Below are positions 1 to 4,858 of a stretch of 9,679 nucleotides of DNA, in pieces (the first letter of the stretch is position 1; every line of letters begins with the position of its first letter). The translations under genes were made by a program, and so were the position numbers. Origin of the DNA: JBBQAA01 sp038254195 (lineage in GTDB: Bacteria; Actinomycetota; Thermoleophilia; Solirubrobacterales; Solirubrobacteraceae); NCBI GenBank assembly GCA_038254195.1, contig JBBSGJ010000085.1, positions 1-9,679 on the forward strand, given 5' to 3'. The notes below the pieces were generated by a model, which was given only the letters and a program-made list of their open reading frames with translations, searched no databases and was not told the DNA's origin.

Positions 1-695
1 ACCGGATCGTCGCGCCAGGCGCCGCCCGCGAGCACCGCGACCGCTTTGGGTAGCGCGGGTAGCGCGCGCACCAGGACGTCCTGACCCTTCCAGCGCGCCA
101 GTCGGCCGGGCAGGGCGACGATCCACGCGTCGTCGGGCAGCCCGAGCGTCCGGCGCGCCTCGGGGGGCGAAGGCAGCGCGGGAAGCGCGATGAGCCCGTC
201 CGGCACCATGCGCACGCCGGCCCCCGATCCGAACTGCGCCGCGACCGAGCCCGAGATGGCCAGGAGCGCATCCGCGTGTGAGAGCACCCGCCGCCACGGC
301 GGCCACAGTGCGCCGTAGGGGGTGAAGTCCTCCCGGACGTGCTGGACGAGCGGCACACCGAGCCGGGCGAGCGCCGGCCCGGCGAGCACGGCGGTGTTCG
401 CGTGCACGGCCGCCGCCCCGCTCCGGGCCACGAGCGCGGGCAGGGCACGGGCGTCGCGGGCCAGGGCGCGCAGGAACGCCGCCGGCCGTGGCTCGGAGCG
501 GCGCACGATCGCCAGCGGGCGCACCAGGACCTCGATCCCCGCGGCGCGCAGGTCTCCCGACAGCGGGCCCTCCTCGGGCAGCACGACGAGCGGCCGCCAC
601 CGCCCCGGGTCCAGGCCCGTGGCCAGCACCCCGAGCTGGCGGTCCGAGCCGTACCGGTCCGCCGAGGAGTGGACGAGGAGGACCCGTCGCGTCAT
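1..695 (-). CDS. GT4-type glycosyltransferase, C-terminus beyond window edge
   Basis: The reverse strand reads openly from an ATG at 695 to the left edge, giving 231 codons without a stop. The protein starts MTRRVLLVHSSADRYGSDRQ, a first Rossmann strand with the glycine-containing turn and donor loop usual for GT-B glycosyltransferases. HVREDFTPYG (about residues 119-128) and LAISGSVAAQF (145-155) match the end of the acceptor domain in GT4 enzymes. LPGRLARWKGQD (195-206) is the start of the nucleotide-sugar domain. The catalytic E-x7-E region would lie beyond the window. Such enzymes move a sugar from an activated donor to a lipid or polysaccharide acceptor at the cytoplasmic face of the membrane; the substrate cannot be told here. 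The start lies 11 bp from the divergent PfpI-family start. No clear -10 or Shine-Dalgarno is visible. The family call is firm, the specific role unknown. Confidence 0.85.
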   Translation of the reverse strand, partial: MTRRVLLVHSSADRYGSDRQLGVLATGLDPGRWRPLVVLPEEGPLSGDLRAAGIEVLVRPLAIVRRSEPRPAAFLRALARDARALPALVARSGAAAVHANTAVLAGPALARLGVPLVQHVREDFTPYGALWPPWRRVLSHADALLAISGSVAAQFGSGAGVRMVPDGLIALPALPSPPEARRTLGLPDDAWIVALPGRLARWKGQDVLVRALPALPKAVAVLAGGAWRDDP

Positions 696-700
696 ACGCT
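695..700 (+). promoter_or_regulatory. -10-like hexamer TACGCT, six bases before PfpI-family start
   Basis: TACGCT fits the TAnnnT pattern of actinobacterial -10 elements and ends six bases before the ATG at 707. Transcription would then begin at or next to the start codon, giving a leaderless mRNA. No Shine-Dalgarno precedes the ATG, which agrees with this. No good -35 is visible at 16-18 bp. The hexamer overlaps the first codon of the divergent glycosyltransferase. This is inference from spacing. Confidence 0.4.
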
Positions 701-706
701 GCCGGC

Positions 707-1381
707 ATGGACGCCCAGATCGTGATCTTCGACGGCGTGGACGACCTCGACGCCTTCGGGCCCTTCGAGGTGCTCGCCAATGCGGCGAAGGGGGGCGCGG
801 ACGTCCGGGTCACCCTCGTCACCCTCGACCCCGTCGAGGAGATCACGACGAGCCACGGCGCGGTCGTCAAGCCCCACGGCGTCCTGACCTCGCCCGACCT
901 CCTTGTCGTGCCGGGAGGCGGCTGGAATGACCACGCGCGGCAGGGCGCCCGGGCGGAGGCCGAGCGAGGCGCGTTGCCCGCCGCGGCCGCGCGACTGCAC
1001 GAGCAGGGCGCCGTCGTCGCCTCGGTCTGCACCGGCGCGGGGATCCTGCACGCCGCCGGGCTGCTCGCCGGCCGCCCGGCGATCACCCACCACGCCGCCG
1101 TTGCGGAGCTGCGCGCCGGCCGGGTGGAGATCGTCGAGGCGCGCGTCGTCGACGACGGCGACATCGTCACCGCCGGCGGGGTGACCGCGGGGCTCGACCT
1201 CGCGCTGCACCTCGTGGAGCGCGAGTGGGGGACGGAGCTCGCCGACCGGATCGCCCGCGAGATGGAGTACGCGCGCCGCGGGCCGCTGCACCGAGGGGGT
1301 GCCGGAGGCGGCCAAATGGCCGCTGGAGGCGGGCCCCCAGGTCGCGATCAGCGACACGGCTTCCCTAGAGCTCGACGGTGA
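707..1381 (+). CDS. DJ-1/PfpI family protein (isocyanide hydratase-like)
   Basis: The protein is 224 aa. The N-terminus (DAQIVIFDGVDDLDAFGPFEV, residues 2-22) carries the acidic residue E21 that sits next to the active cysteine in this family. The nucleophile elbow is ASVCTGAGILHAAGLLAGR, with C108, followed by THHAAVAEL. A late segment, DIVTAGGVTAGLDLALHLVE, matches isonitrile hydratases and the GATase1-like domain of some AraC regulators. No AraC DNA-binding domain follows, so a stand-alone hydratase, amidase or glyoxalase-like activity is possible; the substrate is unknown. The ATG at 707 was chosen because the family alignment starts there; in-frame upstream ATGs lie inside the divergent glycosyltransferase. 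The last roughly 28 residues are a low-complexity Gly/Arg tail unlike the family, and the stop overlaps the convergent BtuF-like gene by 17 bp. Confidence 0.85.
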   Translation: MDAQIVIFDGVDDLDAFGPFEVLANAAKGGADVRVTLVTLDPVEEITTSHGAVVKPHGVLTSPDLLVVPGGGWNDHARQGARAEAERGALPAAAARLHEQGAVVASVCTGAGILHAAGLLAGRPAITHHAAVAELRAGRVEIVEARVVDDGDIVTAGGVTAGLDLALHLVEREWGTELADRIAREMEYARRGPLHRGGAGGGQMAAGGGPPGRDQRHGFPRARR

Positions 1382-2270
1382 GCGCCTCGGCGCCCGGGGG
1401 CGACGCCGGCACCACGTCGGGATGGAGGATGTGGGCCAGGAGCTCCAGTCCCTCGACGAGCCGCGGGCCCGGCCGCGAGAAGTAGGCGGCGGCGTCGACG
1501 GCCACGACCTCGCCGGCGCCGATCCTCCGGAGGTCGTCCGCATGGGCCTCGGCCTCCTGGCGGGAGCGCTCGGCGTCGTAGCCGCAGGGCGCGACGACGA
1601 CGACGTCCGGCCCGTGGAGCGCGACCTCCTCCCACGTGACCACGCGCGAGTGCTCGCCCGCGGCGCCGAGGATGTCCTCCCCGCCCGCGAGCTCCACGAG
1701 CTGCGGGGTCCAATGCCCGGCGACGAAGACCGGGTCGAGCCACTCGAGCACCGCCACGCGCGGGCGCCGCCGGCCCGCGACGGCGCGCTCGACCCGGTCG
1801 ATCCGGTCCGCCGCGTCCTGCACCACCGCGGCCCCCGCGTCCGGATGCTCAGTGGCCCGGGCCACGGTCCGGATGTCGCCCATCACCTCCCCGAGCGTGT
1901 GAGGATCGAGCGAGAGGACCCGGATGGGGTCCCCACCCGCCTCCATCCGCTCGGCGAGCGCCCGCACATCGTCGTAGGAGACCGCGCACACCGCGCACAA
2001 CGCCTGGGTGACGATCAGGTCGGGCGCGAGCTCGCGCAGGGCGTCCTCGTCGAGCGCGTAGATGGACTCGCCGGCCTCCGTGCGCGCGCGCACCGCGGCG
2101 TCGATCGCGCCGGCGCTCAGGCCGGCCGGGAGCACGTCGCACGTCACCCGTGCACGCTCGGCGGCCTCCGGAGGGAAGTCGCACTCGTGGCTGACCCCGA
2201 CGACGGCGTCTCCCAGGCCGAGCGCCCATAGGATCTCCGTTCCGGACGGAACGAGGGAGACGATGCGCAT
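1365..2270 (-). CDS. BtuF-like cobalamin/metal-complex-binding protein
   Basis: The protein is 301 aa and starts MRIVSLVPSGTEILWALGLG, the usual opening of the BtuF/FepB-type helical-backbone metal-receptor fold. Further family marks are VVGVSHECDFPPEA (about 23-36), VTQALCAVCAVSYDDVRAL (87-105, with C92 and C95) and LEWLDPVFVAGHWTPQLVELAGG (175-197). It has no signal peptide or lipobox. That is typical of the cytosolic actinobacterial branch commonly named cobalamin-binding protein, so uptake by an ABC transporter is not implied, and no btuC or btuD lies nearby. The start is fixed by the family alignment. Its ATG shares bases with the divergent dehydratase ATG. A TATCCT hexamer lies eight bases upstream and no Shine-Dalgarno is seen. 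The exact ligand (cobamide, corrinoid or other) is not provable here. Confidence 0.85.
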   Translation of the reverse strand: MRIVSLVPSGTEILWALGLGDAVVGVSHECDFPPEAAERARVTCDVLPAGLSAGAIDAAVRARTEAGESIYALDEDALRELAPDLIVTQALCAVCAVSYDDVRALAERMEAGGDPIRVLSLDPHTLGEVMGDIRTVARATEHPDAGAAVVQDAADRIDRVERAVAGRRRPRVAVLEWLDPVFVAGHWTPQLVELAGGEDILGAAGEHSRVVTWEEVALHGPDVVVVAPCGYDAERSRQEAEAHADDLRRIGAGEVVAVDAAAYFSRPGPRLVEGLELLAHILHPDVVPASPPGAEALTVEL

Positions 2271-2526
2271 GGCGGGCGAGGATAAGGACGGCGGGTGGCG
2301 CGAGGAGGAGGGCGTGCTCGTCCGCGACTGGCAGCTGGCCGACTTCGCGGCGGCGCTCGCCTTCGTCAACCGCGTGGGGGAGGCGGCCGAGGCGGCAAAC
2401 CATCATCCCGACATCCTCCTGCACGGGTGGAACCGGGTCCGGCTCACGCTCAGCACGCACGACGCGGGGCGGCTCACCGAGGCCGACCACGCGCTGGCCC
2501 GCACGATCGACGGGCTCGAGGCCTGA
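2269..2526 (+). CDS. Pterin-4a-carbinolamine dehydratase
   Basis: This 85-aa protein matches the family throughout. It dehydrates 4a-hydroxytetrahydropterin to quinonoid dihydropterin, recycling the cofactor of aromatic amino acid hydroxylases; some members act elsewhere in pterin or folate metabolism. The PCD signature is complete: His-His-Pro, six residues, Trp, nine residues, His, then Asp (NHHPDILLHGW followed by THDAGRLTEADHALA). The start at 2269 was preferred because GAGGGAG (2253-2259) lies nine bases upstream. The ATG at 2263 would leave only three bases, but cannot be excluded and would add two residues. No hydroxylase gene is nearby. The gene diverges from the BtuF-like gene with overlapping start codons, so its ribosome-binding site and any promoter lie inside that gene. 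Confidence 0.93.
   Translation: MAGEDKDGGWREEEGVLVRDWQLADFAAALAFVNRVGEAAEAANHHPDILLHGWNRVRLTLSTHDAGRLTEADHALARTIDGLEA
2279..2284 (-). promoter_or_regulatory. -10-like hexamer TATCCT before BtuF-like gene
   Basis: Read on the minus strand, TATCCT lies eight bases before the ATG at 2270 and inside codons 4-6 of the divergent dehydratase gene. The spacing would give a leaderless transcript, in line with the absence of a ribosome-binding site. No matching -35 is evident, so this is a weak call based on pattern and spacing. Confidence 0.3.
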
Positions 2527-2553
2527 ATGGGGCGCGGGCTCCGGGTGGGCGGC

Positions 2554-2559
2554 TACTCT
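2554..2559 (+). promoter_or_regulatory. -10-like hexamer TACTCT upstream of CNNM gene
   Basis: TACTCT fits TAnnnT and sits in the 106-bp gap between the dehydratase stop and the CNNM gene. It ends 14 bases before an ATG at 2574 that opens a 20-codon ORF. No convincing -35 is seen. If used, it would make the CNNM gene independent of the dehydratase. Confidence 0.3.
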
Positions 2560-2573
2560 CCGGCGGTCGCCCG

Positions 2574-2636
2574 ATGAACGACGACCCCCCCTCGCGAAGT
2601 AGCGGGCAGGCCCGGGCCCGGGGGACGACGGCATGA
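2574..2636 (+). CDS. Possible 20-codon leader peptide upstream of CNNM gene
   Basis: An ATG 14 bases after the TACTCT hexamer opens a 20-residue ORF beginning MNDDPPSRSS. Its TGA overlaps the CNNM start codon as ATGA, the arrangement seen in translationally coupled genes. A run of seven C (2585-2591) within the ORF could pair with the five-G run (2620-2624) that is the only Shine-Dalgarno-like sequence before the CNNM start, so translating the ORF could free that site. There is no homology evidence, and chance short ORFs are common at this GC content. The N-terminal Asp-Asp-Pro-Pro recalls the acidic/proline leader of the Mg2+-responsive mgtL, but that is analogy only. Confidence 0.25.
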   Translation: MNDDPPSRSSGQARARGTTA

Positions 2637-3937
2637 CCGCCCTCGCCCTCGTCGCCACCGTCCTGCTCGTCTTCCTCAACGCGTTCTTCGTGATCGCCGA
2701 GTACTCGCTCGTCCGCTCCAAGCGGGCGAACCTCGAGGCGGCCGCCGAGCAGGGCCAGCGCGGCGCGGTGACCGCGCTGCACCAGATCGACAACATCAAC
2801 GAGTACATCTCGGTGATCCAGGTCGGGGTGACGATGGCCTCGATCGGGATCGGCGCTCTCGGGGAGGGCACGATCAGCGGGATCCTCGAGCCGGTGCTGG
2901 GCGGCCCGCTGTCCCATGGCGTCTCGGTGGCGATCGCCGTCGTCATCGCCTACCTGATCGTGACCTCGCTGCACATCACGATCGGCGAGATCGTCCCCAA
3001 GGTCTACGCGATCGGGCGCGCCGAGGGGGTCGCGCGGCGCGTCGCTCGTCCCCTCGCGCTGTTCCGCAGCATCGTGCGGCCCTTCGCGCGGGTGCTCACC
3101 TGGGTCTCCTACAAGATCCTGCGCCTGCTGGGGGTGGATCCGGAGGCCGCCCAGTCGCAGGGCGGCTCGGCGGACGAGCTGCGGCGGCTCATCGCCGAGT
3201 CCTCGACCGAGGGCAAGCTCGACGAGGGCGAGGCGCTCATGCTCTCGGGCGTCTTCCACCTCCACGAGCAGGAGGCCCGCCAGGTGATGACCCCCATCCC
3301 CGCGGTCGTGACCGTCGACGTCGCCGAGGACGTGGAGACCGCCCTGCGCCGGTGCGTGGAGAGCGGTCACACCCGGCTCGTGGTCACCGAGGACGAGAAC
3401 TCCGACCGGGTGAAAGGGGTCGTGCACTCCAACGCGCTGGCCAAGAAGCTCCTGGCCGACGGTCTGGACGCCTCGCTGGCCGAGCTCGTGCGCGAGGCGC
3501 CCATCATCCCCGAGACCAAGCCGCTCGACGACCTCCTCGCCGACCTCCAGCGTCAGCGCTCCTCGATGGCGATCGTCATCGACGAGTACGGGCGGACGGC
3601 CGGTCTCGTCACCGTGGAGGACATCATCGAGGAGGTCGTGGGAGAGATCGACGACGAGACCGATCCCGCGGGCGGGGCCGTGCGCAAGCTGGCCAACGGC
3701 GAGTGGTACGTGCGCGGGCACGTGGCGGTGAGGGATCTGGAGGACCACGGCCTCGAGCTCCCGGTTGGCTCCGACGCCTACAACTCGGTGGGGGGCTTCG
3801 TCTTCGCCGAGCTCGGCCGCCTGCCCAAGCGCGGCGACACCGTCGCGGCCGACGGCTACTCCATCCGCGTGGAGTCCGTCCGCGAGAACCGCATCGAGGC
3901 CGTGCGCATCCGCCGCCGGCACGCCGGCGTGGCTTGA
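2633..3937 (+). CDS. CNNM/CorC-HlyC family membrane protein (hemolysin-like)
   Basis: The 434-aa protein has the full CNNM/CorC layout. The DUF21 transmembrane domain (about 1-165) has hydrophobic segments near 3-22, 58-80 and 97-118, and the conserved GEIVPK motif at 118-123. A linker, GKLDEGEALMLSGVFHLHE, follows. The CBS pair spans roughly 215-345 (opening RQVMTPIPAVVTVDV; second CBS around SSMAIVIDEYGRTAGLVTVE). The C-terminal CorC_HlyC domain is at about 350-430 (YNSVGGFVFAELGRLPKRGDT). Family members are Mg2+/Co2+ exporters or transport regulators; the older name hemolysin is not a proven role. The start at 2633 directly precedes the first membrane segment. GGGGGA (2620-2625) seven bases upstream is a weak ribosome-binding site. 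Length and domains are normal, and the gene looks intact. Confidence 0.93.
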   Translation: MTALALVATVLLVFLNAFFVIAEYSLVRSKRANLEAAAEQGQRGAVTALHQIDNINEYISVIQVGVTMASIGIGALGEGTISGILEPVLGGPLSHGVSVAIAVVIAYLIVTSLHITIGEIVPKVYAIGRAEGVARRVARPLALFRSIVRPFARVLTWVSYKILRLLGVDPEAAQSQGGSADELRRLIAESSTEGKLDEGEALMLSGVFHLHEQEARQVMTPIPAVVTVDVAEDVETALRRCVESGHTRLVVTEDENSDRVKGVVHSNALAKKLLADGLDASLAELVREAPIIPETKPLDDLLADLQRQRSSMAIVIDEYGRTAGLVTVEDIIEEVVGEIDDETDPAGGAVRKLANGEWYVRGHVAVRDLEDHGLELPVGSDAYNSVGGFVFAELGRLPKRGDTVAADGYSIRVESVRENRIEAVRIRRRHAGVA

Positions 3938-3980
3938 GCTACATGTACAGGGACTCCGACGATCGCAGGAGACGAGCACC

Positions 3981-4316
3981 ATGAAGGAGTACTGGTGGGG
4001 CGCCGCGAAGACGAGCGCCGAGACGATCAAGCGATACGGCGAGCTCGCCGACCGTGGTGGCGACGCCGATGCCGCTGCGAAGTCCTGGACGGAGGCCGAC
4101 TTCGATGACGAGGCGACCGCCCAGTGGCTCGAGGCGCGCTGCTTCGACCCCGGGGCGGCGCGCGCGCTGGTCATCCTGGGCGTGACGGCCGAGCAGGCGT
4201 CGAAGCGCACGCGCGATGGCGGCGGCGCCGAATACCTGGACACGATCGCCTACAAGGTCGCCAACGGCGATCTGTCCCCGCGCCAGGGCGCCGCGCGCGC
4301 CGGGTCGAGCCGATGA
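3981..4316 (+). CDS. Uncharacterised 111-aa helical protein
   Basis: I do not recognise a named family. The ATG at 3981 is preceded by AGGAGA nine bases upstream, one of the better ribosome-binding sites in the window. The protein starts MKEYWWGAAKTSAETIKRYG and is rich in Ala, Asp and Glu. It has no membrane segment, so it is probably cytosolic. Its middle shows a weak periodicity of short helical units opened by an acidic cap: DFDDEATAQWLEAR, CFDPGAARALVILG, VTAEQASKRT and later DLSPRQGAARAG. Each resembles G/F-x-[DST]-x-E/A-A-x-x-[WL]. The gene lies 43 bp after the CNNM gene and overlaps the next ORF by ATGA, so it is co-translated with a zinc-ribbon protein. The coding call is firm; the function is unknown. 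Confidence 0.75.
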   Translation: MKEYWWGAAKTSAETIKRYGELADRGGDADAAAKSWTEADFDDEATAQWLEARCFDPGAARALVILGVTAEQASKRTRDGGGAEYLDTIAYKVANGDLSPRQGAARAGSSR

Positions 4317-4489
4317 CGGTCGGGCCGCCCGACAGCCGAGCGGACCCGAACACGCGGCCGTGCGCCGACTGTGGCCACGTGTGGTTCGCCGGTGAGCGCG
4401 GCCACGTCTACGTCGGCGACGACGAGGTGGTCTGCATCCTGTGTCTGCGGTATCGGGAACGGGCCCAAGCCGAGAGCTCGAGACGCTGA
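4313..4489 (+). CDS. Small CxxC-x20-CxxC zinc-ribbon protein
   Basis: The 58-aa protein starts at an ATG overlapping the stop of the upstream gene (ATGA), which implies translational coupling and explains why no separate ribosome-binding site is needed. It holds two knuckles, PCADCGHVW (C17 and C20) and VCILCLRY (C41 and C44), separated by 20 residues, a standard zinc-ribbon spacing. The C-terminus is a short charged tail. Zinc ribbons of this size bind nucleic acid or act as partners in a complex; nothing here shows which. An in-frame upstream ATG at 4124 exists but would run antiparallel in sense to the upstream gene's own frame, so it was rejected. Metal binding is a safe inference; partnership with the 111-aa protein rests on context. 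Confidence 0.7.
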   Translation: MTVGPPDSRADPNTRPCADCGHVWFAGERGHVYVGDDEVVCILCLRYRERAQAESSRR

Positions 4490-4496
4490 ACGGGGC

Positions 4497-4775
4497 TCAC
4501 CCGCGGTCGGCGGCCGCGGCCAGCGCGGCCAACACCGCAAGGATCTCCTCGCGCACCACGAAGTCGGCGATCAGCCCGTCCTCACCGACGGCCTGACGGG
4601 TCAGCGGAATCCTTGCGCACGCCTCCCCGACGATCCGCGAGCCCGTGTAACGAAACCGGCCCGCTGAGGACGCGGGCCGGGATCGTGCTTCTGGGAGGAG
4701 GTGCTGCTGTGAGGTGACCCGAGTATCGGGCGAAGTCCTGAGTTCTGGTTGAGAGAACGGTGAGAACTCACTCAT
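4497..4775 (-). CDS. Doubtful 92-aa ORF or gene remnant
   Basis: This ORF starts at an ATG seven bases from the 16-bp palindrome and ends seven bases from the stop of the convergent zinc-ribbon gene. Its distal part (4499 to about 4645, encoding SRIVGEACARIPLTRQAVGE and then an Ala/Leu-rich helix ending ALAAAADRG) uses codons like a real gene. The first 40 codons do not; they use many A- or T-ending codons and contain a GC hairpin. I recognise no family and see no helix-turn-helix, so it is not an obvious repressor for the palindrome. It may be a small real gene, a degraded 3' end of an older gene, or chance. Low confidence. Confidence 0.25.
   Translation of the reverse strand: MSEFSPFSQPELRTSPDTRVTSQQHLLPEARSRPASSAGRFRYTGSRIVGEACARIPLTRQAVGEDGLIADFVVREEILAVLAALAAAADRG
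4656..4680 (-). terminator. 9-bp GC hairpin, possible terminator
   Basis: The arms CCGGCCCGC and GCGGGCCGG form a perfect nine-pair stem with a seven-base loop. Read on the minus strand the stem is followed by TTTCGTT, a short interrupted T-tract, so it could terminate a minus-strand transcript started near the palindrome. On the plus strand it could still slow transcription leaving the zinc-ribbon gene 170 bp upstream, though no T-tract follows there. Direction and function are inferred. Confidence 0.35.
4739..4770. repeat. 8-bp inverted repeat TGAGTTCT / AGAACTCA
   Basis: TGAGTTCT (4739-4746) and AGAACTCA (4763-4770) are perfect inverted copies separated by 16 bases. The inner GTTCT can also pair with a second AGAAC at 4754-4758, so two alternative hairpins or operator spacings are possible. 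It ends 11 bp before the larger palindrome and about 90 bp before the thiolase start. It could be a second regulator site or part of a small RNA; no function is proven. Confidence 0.4.
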
Positions 4776-4781
4776 GGAGAG

Positions 4782-4819
4782 CCGCTCGTTGACTGGCTGA
4801 CTCGCCAGTCAACGAGCGG
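4782..4819. promoter_or_regulatory. Perfect 16-bp palindrome, probable operator of thiolase gene
   Basis: The arms CCGCTCGTTGACTGGC (4782-4797) and GCCAGTCAACGAGCGG (4804-4819) match perfectly around the six-base centre TGACTC. The core TTGACTGG...CCAGTCAA resembles operators of TetR-family repressors, which often control fatty-acid or steroid degradation genes. It ends two bases before the -10-like TAGAGT, so the right arm covers the expected -35 region and a bound repressor would block RNA polymerase. Neither side has a T-tract, which argues against a terminator. No TetR gene lies in this window, so the regulator would be encoded elsewhere. The palindrome is seen; the operator role and repressor family are inferred. 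Confidence 0.7.
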
Positions 4820-4821
4820 GT

Positions 4822-4827
4822 TAGAGT
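4822..4827 (+). promoter_or_regulatory. -10-like hexamer TAGAGT of thiolase promoter
   Basis: TAGAGT fits TAnnnT and lies two bases after the palindrome and 31 bases before the GTG start at 4859, allowing a leader of about 25 nt. The expected -35 position falls inside the palindrome and shows no good consensus, as in regulated promoters. Confidence 0.4.
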
Positions 4828-4858
4828 ACGGGCTTCGCCAGGTACGTCACTTCTGGGG

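Larger units (their letters stand above)
4490..4858. other. 369-bp gap with three inverted repeats, upstream of thiolase
   Basis: This is the only gap over 300 bp. It separates the zinc-ribbon gene from the thiolase. It contains a 9-bp GC hairpin (4656-4680), an 8-bp inverted repeat (4739-4770), a perfect 16-bp palindrome (4782-4819) and a -10-like TAGAGT (4822-4827). A minus-strand ORF covers 4497-4775, but only its distal half has the GC-ending codons seen in neighbouring genes. Base composition between about 4680 and 4860 is visibly less GC-rich than the surrounding genes, as expected for regulatory DNA. No tRNA or known riboswitch shape was recognised. Confidence 0.7.

Noticed and set aside
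1290..1381. Possible frameshift at the five-G run near the end of the PfpI-family gene, because another frame reads VPEAAKWPLEAGP, which looks somewhat family-like.
   Set aside because: The alternative frame has no stop until 2231 and would run antisense through the whole BtuF-like gene. The existing stop gives a normal-length protein, and the diverged tail explains the oddity more simply.
2236..2253. Inverted repeat CGTTCC-GGAC-GGAACG between the BtuF-like and dehydratase starts, as an operator.
   Set aside because: It encodes the highly conserved VPSGTE stretch of the BtuF-like protein, so the codons alone can explain it.
2474..4243. Long minus-strand ORF of 589 codons.
   Set aside because: It is antisense to the CNNM gene, is rich in His, Arg and Gly with no recognisable domain, and is a typical GC-rich shadow frame.
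4656..4819. tRNA or known riboswitch in the long gap.
   Set aside because: The hairpins do not assemble into a cloverleaf or a riboswitch core that I recognise, and no CCA end or conserved loops are seen.
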